14,427 nt of DNA from Candidatus Zixiibacteriota bacterium (GTDB lineage: Bacteria; Zixibacteria; MSB-5A5; UBA10806), in contig DOTU01000205.1 in the NCBI GenBank assembly GCA_003520965.1, positions 1 to 14,427 on the forward strand, read 5' to 3'. Each line of letters begins with the position of its first letter. Position 1 is the first letter of the stretch. The notes beneath the pieces are model-generated. The model was not told the DNA's origin. It searched no databases and worked only from the letters and a program-made list of their open reading frames with translations. The translations under genes and the position numbers were made by a program. Below, piece by piece: positions 1 through 8,997 of this stretch.

Positions 1-2613
1 ATATATGCCGCCCGCGCTGCAATATTCAATATGTGAATGATCCACAGCCAAATGCGCGTTTGCGGAATAAAATATACCATAATAGGCATGTTCTATCAGG
101 CAGTAATCAAAACTTGCAGTGCTGTAGCTCTCAAGCCTGATCCCGTACCATTGATTGGCCGTCGGGGCGTCCGGGTGGGATGATTCGAAAACTATCGTAT
201 TGTTTTGATCCCCTTCGGCAACTAAAGTACCTTGTATTATCAGCTCTGATTTGTATTCGTCGATCCCGCTTTCAAGCTTATCAAAGTTGTAAACAAATTT
301 GACTGTACAGGCAGGAGCAACGGTCAGGGTAATATTTTCTGGAACCGTTACATCCCCATTAACAATTACCGTTCCCGGCCCCCATGTTTCATCCTCAGTC
401 AATTCTCCTGATTTAAATATTGGCCCCAAATAATAAACTCCCAGATCGGTGCCAGCCACAAAGCCACTGTTATCATCCTGGGACGCTGCCAGTTTATTGA
501 TATGGCTTTCCTCAGGAATATCCCCCAACGGAAGATTGTTCCAGCTTCTTCCGGAATCTCCCGAGGCCCAGATATGCGGCGATGAGGCACTTGATGCAGT
601 TGAAGCAAGGAAGGCACAGTAATCATTCTTATTTGAAACAATAGAGCCTATGTTCACGGGATTTTGGGGAGTTTCAATGCCATAATTTCTCTCTTCCCAA
701 GTTGGCGGGTAGGATGAAACATCAGCTTTGAACACTCCAATATCGGTGGCGGCATAAGCAAAATAATCATCGGCATTTTGGGCAAACTGGTTGACATCAG
801 TTACAGAGGATAAACCATCATCAATGGCTCCCCATTGACTTCCTGAATACCAGTAAGCCCGAACATCGACCCCTGACTCGCCATGCCCGCCAAGATAGGC
901 CGATTGACCCGATGGGTTTGAATATATATCATGAAACTCAGTAGAGGATACGCCCTGTACTTGCGTCCAGCTTTCGCCAACATCGGTTGAAATCCAAACA
1001 TTATTGTCTGCTCCGGCGGCATAAGCATTTGAATAAACCGGATCAAAATCAAGAGTATTTATTGCAAGATGGCTGCCTCCACCGGCATCGGGGCTGACAT
1101 TCTCCCAGCTTTGACCATCATCGTCTGACCGCATGATAGTGCCATTGCCTTGATCGTCTTTTGACGATGCCAAAATGCATGATGTTGCTGTTAGCGTCTT
1201 AAACGCAATATCGGTACCTATTCTATCAACTTCTCCAACATCGGAAGCCGCTCCAATTGCGTTCCAATTGATAGAGCTAAAATCTATACCCCTTTTTATA
1301 AAACTATTATCGGAGACTGTGAATACCTGCTCATTGCCAGACGTATTGGCCGGGAAGGTTAGGCCGGTTACGTTGGACGGATACGTGCCTGCGGTGGCAT
1401 CTGTAATCGTCAGGCTTGTTAGGGTTCCTCCATCTCGTTCTTCAACAATCTCATATATATTAAAAGGGGTTGCAATTAGAATATGGCTGGCAGCGAAATC
1501 GTTTTCGTGATAACAATCTATGGCCTTCACATTTTGGTCGAAAAGCAGTTGACTATAGCCCGCGGCCGCAAAATACTGTTTAAGGTCTATGATTTGGCAG
1601 TCTGCTGTTGTACCGGGAGTAAAATGTAATAAATAGGCCCCCTCATTAGTGGCTGCGTAACAGGAGATTTCGTAATTTCCGAAATACGCTGCTTCAACAT
1701 CCCTTACAGCTTTGTCAAACGGATCTCCGTCAATCAGCAATTCATTAATGGTATTTGGGCTCCAAGCATCCTCAGCGGTGGGATAATTTGAGAAGCAAAG
1801 GTGATTTATCTGATCTTGGTCTATTCTTGAGGCAATTTGCTTTGTGTAATGGCCATCGATTGTTGCCACCGCCGTTACTTGATCTCCGGAAAAGACTACG
1901 GGCCTTCCCCATTTAAGTTGGAAATTATCATTTCCATTTTGGAAATACTTTCGGGTATAAATACCGTTTGAGGTTGCGGCAACAAGTACGCTCCCCTGTC
2001 CATCATCCTCAAGGTCATTAATGGTTACACCATAAAAATCGGGGTCATTCTGTGCATCCTCCCCCAAACGATCCCATCGATCCTGGCCATTGATGTGGTG
2101 ATAGATGAAAGTTGTCGCAGCGTTATTATAAGATTCACAACCGGCCATGGCATAAATATCCCCGCCGCTGGTATTGCGTACCTCAATAGTGGTAAAATGG
2201 TTGTTGAAGTTAGTCGGGAAGGATTTGGGAAGCCAACTTACGCCGCCATCTTCCGTTTTCCATATACCATGGCCATAAGCGCTACAGTAAGCAACCCTAC
2301 CATTACTGTATATGGTGTTATTGTTCCAATCTTTGTAGGAAATTACCTTATTAGCGCCGACAAGTGGATCGCGATAATTCCATTTAAAATCAACGGGCCA
2401 CCAAAAAAACGGTTTTACCTCACTTCCATTAGTCCCCAGCAGATATCGATGCCAGGCTTCATTGTTATCGTAATCCTTAGTCCCATACGCTACGTCGATA
2501 CCGCTTACCAAACAGGGACCATTAAGATTTGTCCACCGGTGCTGTCCAAAAGCTGTTGAATGTGTCAATATTATACAGAATAACGCTGCTAAAGATATCT
2601 TGCATTTACTCAT
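1..2613 (-). CDS. Exported beta-propeller / parallel beta-helix protein, C-terminus cut off by the window edge (partial)
   Basis: Reading the minus strand from ATG at 2613 gives 871 codons without a stop up to base 1, so the gene continues outside the window. The start is preceded by an AAGGTGG Shine-Dalgarno about 8 nt upstream and lies 30 nt after the stop of the propeller gene at 2644, so the two are probably co-transcribed. Residues 1-23 form a Sec signal peptide (MSKCKISLAALFCIILTHS, then TAFG|Q). Asp-box motifs (SxDxGxxW) occur near residues 117-128 (TEDGGVSW), 495-505 (SDDDGQSW), 541-552 (STDVGESW) and 680-692 (SGDSGRSW), marking propeller blades. From about residue 743 a TWGPGTVIVNGDVTVP segment opens a parallel beta-helix that continues off the edge. 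Family knowledge: such proteins are secreted or surface-bound adhesin or glycan-binding scaffolds, and enzymatic activity cannot be assumed. It is clearly paralogous to the protein at 5224-8961, which aligns with it through the beta-helix entry, so a YPNPFN-type sorting domain is expected beyond the edge. Confidence 0.88.
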   Translation of the reverse strand, partial: MSKCKISLAALFCIILTHSTAFGQHRWTNLNGPCLVSGIDVAYGTKDYDNNEAWHRYLLGTNGSEVKPFFWWPVDFKWNYRDPLVGANKVISYKDWNNNTIYSNGRVAYCSAYGHGIWKTEDGGVSWLPKSFPTNFNNHFTTIEVRNTSGGDIYAMAGCESYNNAATTFIYHHINGQDRWDRLGEDAQNDPDFYGVTINDLEDDGQGSVLVAATSNGIYTRKYFQNGNDNFQLKWGRPVVFSGDQVTAVATIDGHYTKQIASRIDQDQINHLCFSNYPTAEDAWSPNTINELLIDGDPFDKAVRDVEAAYFGNYEISCYAATNEGAYLLHFTPGTTADCQIIDLKQYFAAAGYSQLLFDQNVKAIDCYHENDFAASHILIATPFNIYEIVEERDGGTLTSLTITDATAGTYPSNVTGLTFPANTSGNEQVFTVSDNSFIKRGIDFSSINWNAIGAASDVGEVDRIGTDIAFKTLTATSCILASSKDDQGNGTIMRSDDDGQSWENVSPDAGGGSHLAINTLDFDPVYSNAYAAGADNNVWISTDVGESWTQVQGVSSTEFHDIYSNPSGQSAYLGGHGESGVDVRAYWYSGSQWGAIDDGLSSVTDVNQFAQNADDYFAYAATDIGVFKADVSSYPPTWEERNYGIETPQNPVNIGSIVSNKNDYCAFLASTASSASSPHIWASGDSGRSWNNLPLGDIPEESHINKLAASQDDNSGFVAGTDLGVYYLGPIFKSGELTEDETWGPGTVIVNGDVTVPENITLTVAPACTVKFVYNFDKLESGIDEYKSELIIQGTLVAEGDQNNTIVFESSHPDAPTANQWYGIRLESYSTASFDYCLIEHAYYGIFYSANAHLAVDHSHIEYCSAGGIY

Positions 2614-2643
2614 ACAACCCACCTTCTTTCCTTTCTACATCCA

Positions 2644-4197
2644 TCACTTCAGGTAAATTAATTTAACTGTTTTTGAGAGCCCTTCTGAAAGAAATTTCAT
2701 GATGTATGTCCCTGATACAGCTCTTTTCCCATTGCTATCTGTGCCGTCCCATGTTGCTTTCCCATCTTCCGCCGCCGCTACTTTAAGGCTCCTTATAAAC
2801 TGCCCAGAAGTATTATAAATTTTTATCTCACCCCCTTTCTTTGATGAATAGTTAATATTAACCGAGGAGTTAAACGGATTAGGGTATGCTACAAGGCTTA
2901 TCTTATCAGGTAGATTATAATCTTCATTTTTTACTGCATCAGGCTCAAGGTTGAACCTTGAAAAATATAGCCCTGATGAATCCGGCCATTGTCGATCATA
3001 CCAAATCAGGTATGCTTTACCATTGGAGCAGGCTATGGATGGATTCCAAGAGCCGTATGGATTGGCATCCACCCAGTAAGGTTCCTCCCAGCTTATACCC
3101 CCATCAGTGCTTCTTACAGCATATATACTCTGATCCCCATTTTCAGGGCGGGAATCCTCCCAGGCGATGAAAATGGTATCTCCCATAGCGGCTATATCCG
3201 AAAGATCGGCGCGATGATTAAATGTAATTTGTATCTCATCTGACCAATCAGAACCCTCATTATTGCTTTTTTTCATTAAGATATCGCCCCAATCTAAATA
3301 GGGTGAATATTTATAATCCATCCAAATGCAGCCAACAAAGGCATTATTGGCAGTAATTGCAGGCATCTCAGAATGATACTGGTCGCTATCGCTTAAAACA
3401 TTATTAGGGGCCCAACTCAAGCCCTCATCAGTGCTTTTAATGCACCGAATCTCCCATTGTTGAGCCAAATCAAAGCGTCCATCCCATACAAAATTTATTA
3501 TTGATCCCAAACTCGCCTGGTCAGGCACCCCGCTTTGAGAGGCCCTGAATATTTCCTGGGGGACTGACCAGTTCTGGCCAAAATTAGTGCTTTTAATACT
3601 GAAAAATATCAAGGTATCATTCACGAATGTGCGGCTTAGGACATTAACAGTGAGGCCCGTTCCGCCTGATGCGGCAAAATACAGATTTTGGGGAGATGGC
3701 GAATTTGGAATATTTCTGGCAATTGACCAGCTTAAGCCATTATCGCTTGAAACGCTGTAGGCGATAGCAAAGCGATAATAGCCGCTTAAGCCTTTATTCC
3801 AGAGAGCTATGATGTTATCCCCACTTGCGATAATTCGAGGGAAGGTTATCTCGACTGAGTCGAGTTGCACCCAAGGAGAACTCCAAGTCTGACCGCCATC
3901 GCTGCTTCTCAAGTAGCAAATCTTGTCATACCCCCTTAAATTCTCATAGAGAGCGTGAAGAGTGTCACCCTGGGCTATAATCTGAGGATAATAACCGGTG
4001 CCAGGGTCCGATATCCTCCTCGGCGTGCTCCAGCCGGCGTATGCGGGCCAAGAACACAAAAATATAATGACAATGATGATTGCTAAAGTAAGGTAAGTCT
4101 GATTTTTAGAATACCGCAAAACGGTTTCCTTTCCGCTCCCAAAGAAACCCAGGTATCCCAAGCTGATTTTATCAGGCTTCGATTTTTCTGTTAACAT
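2644..4197 (-). CDS. Exported six-bladed Asp-box (sialidase-fold) beta-propeller with C-terminal sorting domain
   Basis: A 517-residue exported protein. Six Asp-boxes (S-x-[DN]-x-G-x-x-W) sit at residues 98, 150, 203, 255, 311 and 363, a spacing of about 53, which fits a six-bladed sialidase-like propeller. Catalytic sialidase features (an N-terminal Arg triad, Glu/Tyr pair) were not identified, so a glycan-binding or structural role is safer than enzyme. Residues 433-517 carry AYPNPFNSS, a FlgD-like WDGTDSNGK turn and a final lysine-containing strand, the Por/T9SS-type sorting domain. The hydrophobic signal (residues 34-54, cleavage after AYA) sits behind an unusually long 33-residue n-region. 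The ATG at 4197 has a good Shine-Dalgarno (GGGAG, about 7 nt away). A second candidate start is TTG at 4119-4117 (Leu27), preceded by AAAGGA at 4132-4127 with 7-nt spacing, and it would give an ordinary 28-residue signal peptide. It is paralogous to 8998-10587 over its whole length, including the leader. Confidence 0.9.
   Translation of the reverse strand: MLTEKSKPDKISLGYLGFFGSGKETVLRYSKNQTYLTLAIIIVIIFLCSWPAYAGWSTPRRISDPGTGYYPQIIAQGDTLHALYENLRGYDKICYLRSSDGGQTWSSPWVQLDSVEITFPRIIASGDNIIALWNKGLSGYYRFAIAYSVSSDNGLSWSIARNIPNSPSPQNLYFAASGGTGLTVNVLSRTFVNDTLIFFSIKSTNFGQNWSVPQEIFRASQSGVPDQASLGSIINFVWDGRFDLAQQWEIRCIKSTDEGLSWAPNNVLSDSDQYHSEMPAITANNAFVGCIWMDYKYSPYLDWGDILMKKSNNEGSDWSDEIQITFNHRADLSDIAAMGDTIFIAWEDSRPENGDQSIYAVRSTDGGISWEEPYWVDANPYGSWNPSIACSNGKAYLIWYDRQWPDSSGLYFSRFNLEPDAVKNEDYNLPDKISLVAYPNPFNSSVNINYSSKKGGEIKIYNTSGQFIRSLKVAAAEDGKATWDGTDSNGKRAVSGTYIMKFLSEGLSKTVKLIYLK
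4117..4132 (-). promoter_or_regulatory. Internal ribosome binding site and alternative TTG start of the propeller gene
   Basis: AAAGGA (4132-4127) stands 7 nt before a TTG codon (4119-4117) inside the annotated reading frame. The paralogue has AAGGAG (10521-10516) 6 nt before its equivalent TTG (10509-10507). Starting here removes the odd 26-residue N-terminal extension and leaves a standard signal peptide beginning [M]RYSKNQTYLTL. Which start is used cannot be decided from sequence, because the upstream ATG also has a good Shine-Dalgarno. Confidence 0.4.
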
Positions 4198-4325
4198 ATT
4201 TATTCTCCCTTTTTGTCTTTTTTAAGCAGGGGTAATTGCCCATATCCTAAAATTGCTAATGGAAGATACCACAGAACCCTATAAGGTATCAACAATCTTC
4301 AGGGCTTTTTTATTCCATTATTTTG
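4198..4325 (-). promoter_or_regulatory. Conserved structured leader (copy A) of the propeller gene
   Basis: This leader matches the leader at 10588-10715 at roughly three quarters or more of positions by eye, including a 25-base identical block (4286-4310). Read on the minus strand, GATACC (4290-4285) pairs with GGTATC (4270-4265) as a hairpin. AGCCCT (4306-4301), which lies 5' of the hairpin, can pair with AGGGTT (4280-4275) in the hairpin loop, giving an H-type pseudoknot. In copy B the loop element is GGGGCT, which keeps the pairing. Similarity between the two copies fades beyond about 4325, which probably marks the promoter end. A shared AATAATGGAATA lies there, but I could not assign confident -35/-10 boxes. 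It matches no riboswitch class that I recognise. Confidence 0.5.
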
Positions 4326-4560
4326 CGGGTGATCTTCCCTTGATTTGACACAGACAGCCTGAAGCATTTTGCAAAGGCAGCATAAAGGCGGTATAACAAT
4401 GAAAATTTACAATAAATGCAGGATATTAATTTTCGATTATCTGAACAACAGGAAAATATGTACCATTACTCATTTTTTACCAATACTTGCCGGTATTGCC
4501 CCTTCTCTGTTAGAAATATGTTAGACAAGAACAAAGACGATATAATAAAGACAGGAAGGG
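4326..4560. other. Intergenic stretch without a recognisable gene
   Basis: This stretch lies between the leader of the propeller gene and the terminator of the upstream transcription unit. It is AT-rich and must hold the promoter for the genes at 4197 and 2613 if they are not read through from above. The only open frame is a 41-codon plus-strand one at 4399-4524 with no recognisable product. No convincing promoter boxes or further repeats were seen. Confidence 0.5.
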
Positions 4561-4575
4561 ATATATAATATTCAA

Positions 4576-4596
4576 AGGGCGGCCAATGACCGCCCT
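4576..4596 (-). terminator. GC-rich hairpin terminator after the DNRLRE-like gene
   Basis: A perfect 7-bp stem (AGGGCGG / CCGCCCT) with a 7-nt loop lies 57 nt downstream of the stop of the gene at 4653-5192 on the minus strand. It is followed by TTTGAATATTAT, so the U-tract is weak. It probably ends the transcript that starts before 10587, but leaky or Rho-assisted termination is possible. Confidence 0.55.
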
Positions 4597-4652
4597 ATAC
4601 ATTAATATTCCTGATTTTCCAACGGGCTGCCGAAACCCTGAGCCAGCATTCA

Positions 4653-5192
4653 TCAATGCGTATAATCGAATCTCACGGTGGCAAACGGCGCACTCTCTCC
4701 CCGCTTATAGGTGAAGTACGGGAGAGTGGCGGAGTCATAGTAAAGAATGAGGCCGTTATTGGCCAGGGAGCTATCCTGCCAGGATTTGATGATGTTTGTG
4801 ATATCGAAATAAGCGACTTGGGACCCTTCGGAAGAAGTGGCATATTGCGTGCCATCGTTAATTACTTCTGACGAAAGAGTATCTCCTACATCCTCCCATG
4901 CAACTTCTTCAGAACTCCAAGAGACCAGCAGCGGATGACACTCAACTGCCAATACCGACGAATCAGGGATAGAAGAAGTTAATGGAACTAATAGTTCTGC
5001 GAATGTAACCTCAGCACCCTGGAGTTCAGTAGGGATATCGAAACTTAATAATAGCCGGCCTTGAGTAGAATCGGGATTTTGAATCCAGGCTCCGCTATTG
5101 ATAGCAACGCTCAATGTGTCGGCCTGAATCTGAGGGACCAATAGCACAGCCATCAGCCCTAAAAAGAGCGGTAGTGTTATGTTTCTAAACAT
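4653..5192 (-). CDS. Small exported DNRLRE-like (carbohydrate-binding type) domain protein
   Basis: A 179-residue protein. Residues 1-24 are a Sec signal peptide (MFRNITLPLFLGLMAVLLVP, then QIQA|D). The mature part is one beta-sandwich-like domain: RLLLSFDIPTEL near residue 46, a LLVPLTS strand, and the late motif FDITNIIKSWQDSSLANNGL before a closing FTYKRGESAPFATVRF. This layout (a body strand, then 'D(I/V)T..V..W.....N.G(L/I)') is typical of DNRLRE/CBM96-like domains. The assignment is by pattern only. Unlike its neighbours it has no YPNPFN sorting domain, so it may be periplasmic or attached through a partner. AAGGAG stands 7-8 nt before the ATG. The gene begins 31 nt after the stop of the large beta-helix gene, so they are one operon. 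No equivalent follows the second propeller gene, which is directly followed by its beta-helix gene. Confidence 0.75.
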   Translation of the reverse strand: MFRNITLPLFLGLMAVLLVPQIQADTLSVAINSGAWIQNPDSTQGRLLLSFDIPTELQGAEVTFAELLVPLTSSIPDSSVLAVECHPLLVSWSSEEVAWEDVGDTLSSEVINDGTQYATSSEGSQVAYFDITNIIKSWQDSSLANNGLILYYDSATLPYFTYKRGESAPFATVRFDYTH

Positions 5193-5223
5193 AGTGTTTC
5201 TCCTTTTTCTCGCTGATAGTTGG

Positions 5224-8200
5224 TTACTTTAACATCGTCAATTTAACTGTTTGCTGTTTGGTCTCCGTTTGAATAGAGCAGAAGTATAACCCCGATGACA
5301 CCGGCCTACCCTCGCTATCTTTTCCATCCCATATAAAGGAGATTGTTCCGGCCTGCAGATACCCCTCGGAGAGGCTTCGAATCTTCTGGCCCATAATGTT
5401 GTAAATATTCACTGAAACAACCTGGGGCGAGGCGAGACCAAAGCTGATAGTGGCTGTCGGGTTAAAAGGATTGGGGTAAACAGTGGCCAGCTCCAAATCA
5501 TTCGGCAATCCATTGATCGGAGAAGGAGGAGCCATTCTCGGCAGCGGGTCTTGGGTATAATAGGGTACATAGGTGGCATTATAAATCTGATTGTCCGCTG
5601 GTGGATTTTCACCCCAATAATTTCCTGTGGCGTCAATTGGAGAGGCATTGGCATTATAAATATCACAGTAAGAAAACCCCGCTAAGCTATGGAAAGAATT
5701 GGCTTGATCTAATGTCTGAGGGTGAATATCCGGCCAGCATCCCGATGCTATGTACAGATTCCTGGGATTGTTTTGGTCAAATTTGGTCCTCCTAATTATT
5801 GGATTGCTTGAGGAGGTCAGCCAGATGCCGTTGGTATTTCCATGAATAAGGTTTCTTTTACCATTTCCATTGGGGGGGTCCCCCAGAATAGAAACTGAGG
5901 AACTGGTACAATAGATGCCATAGATGCTACCAGCGTCAATCGTGGTAAATGAGATAAGCCCCCTTGAAGTAACAGTTGTGAGATAAATCCCTCCCTGGGT
6001 GAAGCCAGCGATATAATTACCAAGAATCTGTGGAGTTGCTCCCGGGCTGGTGCCAAAAATATAGATGCCGTAGTATGATGTTATTGGCGAAGATGGAGCG
6101 ATAATACGACAGTATTCAATGTCGGGACTGTCATACCCCTTATAGTACACGCCGTATTTGTTGTAAAGAAGGGTATCGGTTGTGGATGTAAACATACCAT
6201 CGCCGCAATAGATTCCGTAAGTCCCGCTATTCTGAATCCTTGAGTTACTTATCGTCGCACTATTGGGATATACATTCATGTAAATCCCGGCGCTGGTATT
6301 TAAATCCATGAGAGTATGGTTGACAGCCAGGTAAGAATGCCCGTTCGATCGGATTCCATAATCGGCATGTTTTATTTCGCAGTAATCAAGATTAACATGG
6401 CCGTATCCTTCTACTCTTATTCCGTACCACTGGCCAGCGCCTTGCAACGTTGGCCGGGATGATTCAAATACGATTGGATCGTTTAGCGTACCAAGTGCAT
6501 TCAAAGTACCGTTTATTACAAGCTCCGATTTGGAGTGGCTGCTGCCGCTCGCGCAGCGGTCGAAGTTGTATACGAATTCCACATCAGTCCCAGGGAGAAT
6601 AGTCAGCGTTTTGCCCGATGGTACGGTAACGTCACCATTGATAATTATTAGGCCGGGACCCCATGTAATGTTTGTTTGGCTGCCTGGATAAACAATTACG
6701 CCTGAAAAGACATTGTAGGGATAGCGGTAGACGCCGTTATCTGTGCCAACGCCGAGAAAGGCAGGTATGGTGCCCATACCCGGCCTTGTGTCTGAGAATG
6801 TAGCCAGATCATTTACCTGATAATGGAGGTTTCTAAAATAACCGCCTATCTCAATCCAAGAACGGCCACTATCAGCACTGCTATAAATGTAGGGATTGTT
6901 TGAGATATCATGACCCAGAGCGTATTGTATGAGGGAATCAGGTAGAGGCGGACAAACGCCACCTGGCCATTCAAACTGGTTTTGGTTTTTGATAATGTGG
7001 TTATAATTCGCCAACTTGTTTATCGAGACATTAGAATTGATCCCATTATTTATGGGATACCAGGTTGGCGAATGGATCAGATCAAAGTGCGTTTTGTACA
7101 TGCCATGATCTGTTCCCAGGTAAAGCGCATCCGGCCGAATGCCATTTACCGTGGCTAACGAATCATCGCTTAGCAAAATTGCATAAGCAGTATTAACGAT
7201 ATCCAATCCACTGCTGATAGAAAAAGATTCATCCCCGTTTTTGAAAAAAACATTACCGCCCCCATTACGCGCACCGCAGTAATAATAAGCCCCCCAGGAA
7301 TTATAATCCCACGGGTCTTCCTCCAAGATAATATCCTTAATTAACGGAGGCTGACTTGCTAAATTGTAATCATAATCTAATATATCATTGTAAAGGCCGC
7401 TAACCTTAAATACCGCATTTTCACCAGAGTTGTTTCCGCCCAGATAATCGTACCACGCACAGTCCCCGTTATCGCAAGAACCTCCATCGAATTTTTGAAC
7501 CCCGACGGTAGAAATGTTCGAAGCGTCCTCAGGATCAACAATATGACCATCGTAAGTGATAATCGGACCTCCATTCCCCTGGCCCGCTACAATCCCTAAT
7601 TCTCTATGCTCCCAATGATTTGAAGACCAGTCAGTTCGTATGATGCCATTTGAGATTTCGGTGCCTATTACCGGGTCTTCTGAAATTATATATTTTTGCA
7701 AACAATCTACAGGCTGCCATTCCTCAGAGGGGTTCTGATTAAGCATCTTCTGATCTTGAAAGACAAATCCACCATACTTACTTAAGCCTTTCAATGTATA
7801 GCCCTCGATGCAATCCAGGGAAATAATATCCGCGATATTGGTGCCATGTGCCATGCCTCTACTGCCTATTTCAAAACTACCATCCTGCATCGGCGCAAAA
7901 TTAATCATTTCAGTGTAGAACTGCTCTCCTGCGTATGCAACGAAGTATTGAGCGGGATCTGCTGTATCAAATTCAAGGCATAGAAAATCATTTCCCCCTG
8001 ACGATAAGTCAAACCATTGATTGTAAATAAGAGAATGAACGTAGATATCATTCTTAGAAACAACCCAAATAGCATCAGCTCCGCCGCGATCAAGCACCAG
8101 CACTTTAGATAGCACCGTAGTACCAAATGTAGAAAAATAGGTTGAGCCCCAATTGCTACCACCGTCGGTTGAATGCCAGAGTTCATAATCGCCATTATTA

Positions 8201-8961
8201 TTATTATGAATGACGGCATAAACATTTTGGCTGTCGCCTTCTTTTACTGCAACACTAATGCCGTCATAACTTGTAACGCCGGTAAAAGAAAATGGCCCGG
8301 TCCAACTTCCACCACCATTTGAGCTTTTATAAATTTTACCACCATTCGCAAAACAGGCATAGATCATTGTATTGGCAAGTTCGCCTGGGCTTGGGCTATT
8401 TGGATCTATGCAAATGGCATTACAATCATTACCGCTGGGAGGTGTAACAGAAAGCCATCCATTTTCGGGATCATCGGTTTTATATATACTACTAACGCCA
8501 TCTATATGTATGCCGGATGTAAAACAAATATTAGCGTTATTGGGGTGCGCCCAAATACCAGTAAAATGTAAATTATCTGGTTGCGATGTTGTACGTTGCC
8601 AACTAATAATTGGCGTTTTATGATAGGCGCCAGGAGTTCCCACAGGGCTTTCGGATGGTACCGATGCGTAGGCTGTTTGTCCATTAAATCTGCTGGCGGA
8701 TATATATTTGATGCCATCAATAGGAACTTTATTTGACCATCCTGTTATGGGAGAATTTCCCTGATAGCTATATATATAGTTGTACTCAAGGTCAGATCCA
8801 ACGGCGTACCCATAAGTTTGTTCGCCTTGATACCCTATTGAAATGCCAGTGACATTGTAAATGTAATATGGCACATCCATTGATTGCCATTGTCCCGATT
8901 GAGCCATAACCGTTGCAAGGGGCATTAATACAACCAGCCCGATTAAGACGTAAGTCTTCAT
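5224..8961 (-). CDS. Large exported beta-propeller / parallel beta-helix protein with C-terminal sorting domain
   Basis: A 1245-residue protein. Residues 1-20 are a signal peptide (MKTYVLIGLVVLMPLATVMA|Q). Residues of about 22-760 are propeller-like, with Asp-box motifs near 210-220 (SSNGGGSW), 265 (STDGGSNW) and 695-706 (SADSGRSW). From about 766 a TWGPGLIIINGDVTVP segment starts a right-handed parallel beta-helix with many PbH1-type turns (GIRSNGHSYLAV, GIYCGDG, YGVYYKGY, GIYIFG, GGIYLTT, GIWLTSSSNPII). Residues 1154-1245 form the sorting domain: YPNPFNP at 1162-1168, a FlgD-like WDGKDSEGRPVSSGLY turn, and a terminal TVKLTMLK strand. Role: a secreted or surface protein, with the helix a possible polysaccharide-binding or adhesin surface. 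No catalytic residues of pectate lyases or glycosidases were identified. The ATG has a GAGGGA Shine-Dalgarno. It starts 36 nt after the stop of the propeller gene at 8998. It is paralogous to the partial protein at 1-2613. Confidence 0.92.
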   Translation of the reverse strand: MKTYVLIGLVVLMPLATVMAQSGQWQSMDVPYYIYNVTGISIGYQGEQTYGYAVGSDLEYNYIYSYQGNSPITGWSNKVPIDGIKYISASRFNGQTAYASVPSESPVGTPGAYHKTPIISWQRTTSQPDNLHFTGIWAHPNNANICFTSGIHIDGVSSIYKTDDPENGWLSVTPPSGNDCNAICIDPNSPSPGELANTMIYACFANGGKIYKSSNGGGSWTGPFSFTGVTSYDGISVAVKEGDSQNVYAVIHNNNNGDYELWHSTDGGSNWGSTYFSTFGTTVLSKVLVLDRGGADAIWVVSKNDIYVHSLIYNQWFDLSSGGNDFLCLEFDTADPAQYFVAYAGEQFYTEMINFAPMQDGSFEIGSRGMAHGTNIADIISLDCIEGYTLKGLSKYGGFVFQDQKMLNQNPSEEWQPVDCLQKYIISEDPVIGTEISNGIIRTDWSSNHWEHRELGIVAGQGNGGPIITYDGHIVDPEDASNISTVGVQKFDGGSCDNGDCAWYDYLGGNNSGENAVFKVSGLYNDILDYDYNLASQPPLIKDIILEEDPWDYNSWGAYYYCGARNGGGNVFFKNGDESFSISSGLDIVNTAYAILLSDDSLATVNGIRPDALYLGTDHGMYKTHFDLIHSPTWYPINNGINSNVSINKLANYNHIIKNQNQFEWPGGVCPPLPDSLIQYALGHDISNNPYIYSSADSGRSWIEIGGYFRNLHYQVNDLATFSDTRPGMGTIPAFLGVGTDNGVYRYPYNVFSGVIVYPGSQTNITWGPGLIIINGDVTVPSGKTLTILPGTDVEFVYNFDRCASGSSHSKSELVINGTLNALGTLNDPIVFESSRPTLQGAGQWYGIRVEGYGHVNLDYCEIKHADYGIRSNGHSYLAVNHTLMDLNTSAGIYMNVYPNSATISNSRIQNSGTYGIYCGDGMFTSTTDTLLYNKYGVYYKGYDSPDIEYCRIIAPSSPITSYYGIYIFGTSPGATPQILGNYIAGFTQGGIYLTTVTSRGLISFTTIDAGSIYGIYCTSSSVSILGDPPNGNGKRNLIHGNTNGIWLTSSSNPIIRRTKFDQNNPRNLYIASGCWPDIHPQTLDQANSFHSLAGFSYCDIYNANASPIDATGNYWGENPPADNQIYNATYVPYYTQDPLPRMAPPSPINGLPNDLELATVYPNPFNPTATISFGLASPQVVSVNIYNIMGQKIRSLSEGYLQAGTISFIWDGKDSEGRPVSSGLYFCSIQTETKQQTVKLTMLK

Positions 8962-8997
8962 TTCATTTCCCTCACTTGCTTAATGCCTTAAATTTAA

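Noticed and set aside
4399..4524. 41-codon plus-strand ORF in the intergenic region
   Set aside because: It has only a weak AGGCGG upstream, no recognisable product and no counterpart before the other leader. Its antisense position in a promoter region makes chance the better explanation.
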